This document shows, in pieces, positions 14,410-15,216 of a DNA stretch of 15,216 nucleotides. The DNA is from an uncultured Collinsella sp. Lineage in GTDB: Bacteria; Actinomycetota; Coriobacteriia; Coriobacteriales; Coriobacteriaceae. Under the pieces are notes generated by a model. That model worked only from the letters and a program-made list of their open reading frames with translations, was not told where the DNA came from and did no database searches. Where the stretch lies: positions 1-15,216 of the forward strand of contig UROC01000045.1 in NCBI GenBank assembly GCA_900549345.1, given 5' to 3'. Made by a program: the position numbers and the translations under genes. Each line of letters begins with the position of its first letter. Position 1 is the stretch's first letter.

Positions 14410-14442
14410 CCGCTGCGAGGGAAGGCAACTCCCTCGCAGCGG
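14410..14442. terminator. Strong GC hairpin, possible terminator of the luxR-type gene
   Basis: A perfect 13-bp stem (CCGCTGCGAGGGA at 14410-14422, complement at 14430-14442) encloses a 7-nt loop. On the minus strand it is followed by TCTTCT, a weak T-rich tail, and it lies 55 bp past the luxR-type stop. The tail is poor, so it could instead be another repeat hairpin. Confidence 0.5.
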
Positions 14443-14461
14443 CCGACGTTTGTCCAGATAA

Positions 14462-14498
14462 AACCTGCCAAAATAAACCTGTCCCTTTTTGGTAGGTT
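14462..14498. repeat. Hairpin overlapping the luxR-type stop codon
   Basis: AACCTGCCAAAA (14462-14473) and TTTTGGTAGGTT (14487-14498) are inverted repeats with one G-T position: a wobble pair in plus-strand RNA but an A-C mismatch in minus-strand RNA. The right arm overlaps the stop codon at 14497-14499. On the minus strand the stem is followed by TTTTATC, so it may help end the luxR-type transcript. Confidence 0.45.
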
Positions 14499-15081
14499 AT
14501 CGTTTCCAAAAGTGGAGGATCAGGGTCGTACGGTTTTGCTGCTCGGTTTTGACCAGGATGTTGTGGATGTGGGTCTTGACGGTACCCACGGCAAGGAAGA
14601 GCTCGTCAGCGATCTCTTGGTTCGATTTGCCCAACACAACCAGACGCATGACTTCGGTCTCGCGGTTGGAGAGCTTGTAGGCGTTGCGATAGAAGGGCAT
14701 CTGCTCTTCGATGTGTCGATCAAGATCGCTGACGTTCTTTTCCTCGGGCGCCTCCTGCATGCGAATCGAAAGCACGTGATAGGCATAGATGATCAGCAGA
14801 ATCGCAAAGTAGCACGCAAAGATGTTCTCGCTAAAGTTGCGCTCGGACAGGTACAGCTGCAGCCAAGAGGGTGCCAGGCTCATGGGAACAACAAGGATGT
14901 TGTAGAAATCCTCGGCAACGATGCACCCGACCAGAATAGCGCCGATAATCAGGTGCTTTCGTTGGTTGTTAACGCGTGCCTTCAGCTCGACTTGTGTGCT
15001 CTTGCGTGCCGTCCAAAAGATATAGAGCCCCACAAATACAAGGAATGCCTGACGCATCGTGTAGTAGAGCCATTGATGCAT
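14497..15081 (-). CDS. C-terminal part of a membrane LuxR-type regulator (start uncertain, probably broken)
   Basis: From the first ATG this frame encodes 194 aa. Membrane segments at about 11-23, 43-64 and 86-106 are followed by an acidic linker and a LuxR/NarL helix-turn-helix at about 136-190 (LSNRETEVMRLVVLGKSNQEIADEL, split here by position: LSNRETEV 137-144, IADEL 157-161, VGTVKTHIHNIL 165-176). Such many-pass membrane LuxR proteins are frequent in Coriobacteriia. The frame stays open and looks coding back to 15213, including another membrane-like stretch (PVATFFLSELLIIVAVPYG), but no ATG, GTG or TTG occurs there and a TAA closes it at 15214-15216. The intact family member would have more membrane segments upstream, so this is probably the 3' part of an interrupted or frameshifted gene. 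Target genes are unknown. Confidence 0.75.
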   Translation of the reverse strand: MHQWLYYTMRQAFLVFVGLYIFWTARKSTQVELKARVNNQRKHLIIGAILVGCIVAEDFYNILVVPMSLAPSWLQLYLSERNFSENIFACYFAILLIIYAYHVLSIRMQEAPEEKNVSDLDRHIEEQMPFYRNAYKLSNRETEVMRLVVLGKSNQEIADELFLAVGTVKTHIHNILVKTEQQNRTTLILHFWKR

Positions 15082-15216
15082 GGGGCCGTAGGGGACAGCG
15101 ACAATGATCAGCAGCTCGCTCAGGAAGAACGTTGCGACGGGAATAACAAACTGCTTTTTAGAAGGCTCTGTTAGACCGGAATTGACACGACCGGCTGCCC
15201 TCTTGCCCTCGAGTTA

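Noticed and set aside
1..15216. CRISPR array, insertion sequence, integrase, rRNA or tRNA
   Set aside because: I found no regularly spaced direct repeats, no transposase or recombinase motifs, and no RNA gene signatures on either strand.

Overview
The window looks like chromosomal DNA of a GC-rich gut actinobacterium of class Coriobacteriia, most likely Collinsella. This rests on the codon use, a clostridial-type galactokinase next to a class II GalT, a membrane-anchored LuxR-type regulator, a solo flavodiiron protein, and hairpin-rich intergenic repeats. The genus is inferred; no marker gene or rRNA is present to prove it.

Layout, left to right. (1) 1-4282: a Leloir galactose operon on the minus strand (galK then galT, overlapping stop and start, closed by a strong terminator at 4-41). 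It is divergent from a LacI-family regulator; the 338-bp gap between them carries three copies of a 13-base motif that look like the regulator's operators. (2) 4283-5629: a single flavodiiron protein gene (oxygen or nitric oxide reduction) with its own extended -10 promoter and a bidirectional terminator shared with the next gene. (3) 5632-7628: a DeoR-family regulator divergent from a class II fructose/tagatose-bisphosphate aldolase, separated by an A/T-rich control region. (4) 7629-7950: no gene, but a terminator enclosed in a perfect 29-bp inverted repeat and a degenerate second copy. (5) 7951-9569: a HAD phosphatase and an AraC-type regulator on the minus strand, visibly less GC-rich than their neighbours. 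(6) 9570-10058: mostly non-coding, with one doubtful small ORF. (7) 10059-11048: a NUDIX hydrolase fused to a Vsr mismatch endonuclease, the most unusual gene here. (8) 11193-14169: a BceAB/MacB-type ABC exporter pair (ATPase plus 10-TM FtsX-fold permease). (9) 14170-14496: a terminator, a palindromic ~120-bp repeat element and further hairpins. (10) 14497-15213: the C-terminal part of a membrane LuxR-type regulator whose reading frame is closed by a stop codon at the window edge.

Functionally, galK/galT convert galactose to UDP-galactose/glucose-1-phosphate, LacI probably senses the sugar, and the aldolase feeds triose-phosphates into glycolysis. The flavodiiron protein is a stress gene of an oxygen-sensitive anaerobe. 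The NUDIX-Vsr protein appears to combine clean-up of damaged nucleotides with mismatch nicking. The ABC pair resembles antimicrobial-peptide resistance or export systems but has no adjacent two-component system.
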